Positions 40,129-40,570 of a DNA stretch of 40,570 bases are shown one piece after another. The stretch comes from an uncultured Coriobacteriaceae bacterium (GTDB lineage: Bacteria; Actinomycetota; Coriobacteriia; Coriobacteriales; Eggerthellaceae): the NCBI GenBank assembly GCA_902764575.1, contig CACWWI010000001.1, positions 1-40,570 on the forward strand, written 5' to 3'. Each line of letters begins with the position of its first letter. Position 1 is the stretch's first letter. A program made the position numbers and the translations under genes. Under the pieces are notes generated by a model. That model was not told where the DNA came from. It searched no databases and was given only the letters and a program-made list of their open reading frames with translations.

Positions 40129-40570
40129 ATGTATCAAGAAACCTTCGTGCTCGATGAGAACCTTTCCCCCATTGAAGCGAACAAGATAATCGCAGCGGGG
40201 CAGCACTACCAGAACTGCAGTGCGTGCCTGATGCAGGTATACGAACCCTCATGCGACCCCGACTCTATATCGGACCGCATGAGGATACAGCGGGAAACGT
40301 TGCCTAAAGCCAACATCGTGGGCATGACCACGCTTGGGCCCATCGGGCCGGAAACGAAGGTACCGAGCGACCCCATAGTCTCGCTCGTCTACTTCGAGAA
40401 CAGCAGATTCGACACCTACCTGTTCGATTGCCACGACATCGACCCACGCGTAGCGGGCAGGCAGCTGTGCGACAAGCTGGCCAAAACCGAGCACGTGCAA
40501 GGAGTCCTGCTCCTCACGGCGTGCGCCATGATCGTCCCCACCCCGGTCATCGAGGAGCTCGAGAGCCGAT
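40129..40570 (+). CDS. FIST-domain signalling protein, N-terminal part (cut by window end)
   Basis: The frame is open from ATG 40129 to the last base, 147 codons plus one base, with AAGGTAG in front. It begins MYQETFVLDENLSPIEANKI, followed by CSACLMQVYEPSCDPDSISD, then VGMTTLGPIGPE and PIVSLVYFENSRFDTYLFDC. This looks like the first part of a FIST sensory domain, as in proteins whose C-terminus is often GGDEF or kinase. The rest lies outside the window, so the output domain is unknown. The orientation is opposite to the reductase-ligase gene. Confidence 0.6.
   Translation, partial: MYQETFVLDENLSPIEANKIIAAGQHYQNCSACLMQVYEPSCDPDSISDRMRIQRETLPKANIVGMTTLGPIGPETKVPSDPIVSLVYFENSRFDTYLFDCHDIDPRVAGRQLCDKLAKTEHVQGVLLLTACAMIVPTPVIEELESR

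Overview
The window reads as chromosome of a GC-rich gut actinobacterium, most likely Coriobacteriia / Eggerthellaceae. This is inferred from base composition, codon use and gene content: a FIST-type sensor, a PucR-type regulator, a GMC oxidoreductase with four cysteines, many flavodoxin-like oxidoreductases and TetR regulators. No rRNA, tRNA or CRISPR array was seen. The first ~1.2 kb is different: AT-rich, with a Bacteroidetes-style promoter and a HigB/HigA toxin-antitoxin pair in which the antitoxin is fused in frame to an AAC(6')-like aminoglycoside acetyltransferase.

Layout. 1-1209: the foreign-looking higB / higA-aac(6') pair. 1210-1620: gene-free repeat cluster (19-bp and 10-bp motifs) that looks like mobile-element ends. 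1621-3318: Fic protein plus P-loop kinase operon behind a palindromic operator. 3452-6410: NADPH-quinone-type flavoprotein, a membrane-anchored erythromycin-esterase homologue with an operator over its -10 box, and a TetR. 6418-11526: Kef-type antiporter, ABC-F ATPase, GNAT, a broken TetR, a methylguanine methyltransferase, a second copy of a ~65-bp intergenic repeat, and a small conserved-looking protein.

11527-16459: a divergent PucR-type regulator faces a tight three-gene operon (unknown cysteine-containing protein, GcvT-like aminomethyltransferase, SDR dehydrogenase) closed by a strong terminator; this looks like a tetrahydrofolate-dependent demethylation module of unknown substrate. 16608-21161: CPBP protease, a lipoprotein form of the phosphatidylserine decarboxylase family, a flavoprotein and a GGDEF protein. 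21352-26527: operon of leucine-rich-repeat protein, metallopeptidase-like/VWA protein and MoxR-type AAA+ ATPase. 26604-29667: flavodoxin and TetR with paired operators, then a zinc-ribbon/TerB-like/CbxX AAA+ fusion.

29912-40570: a divergent member of the glutamate/dicarboxylate symporter family with an extra cytosolic domain, a MacA-MacB type ABC export operon, an operon on the minus strand (reductase-ligase fusion, small cysteine-rich protein, GMC oxidoreductase with a ferredoxin-like cysteine set), and the start of a FIST-domain protein. Candidates for undescribed systems are the PucR/GcvT module, the LRR-VWA-MoxR operon, the lipoprotein decarboxylase, and the reductase-ligase/GMC operon. 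All identities are from reading motifs by eye; no database search was possible.
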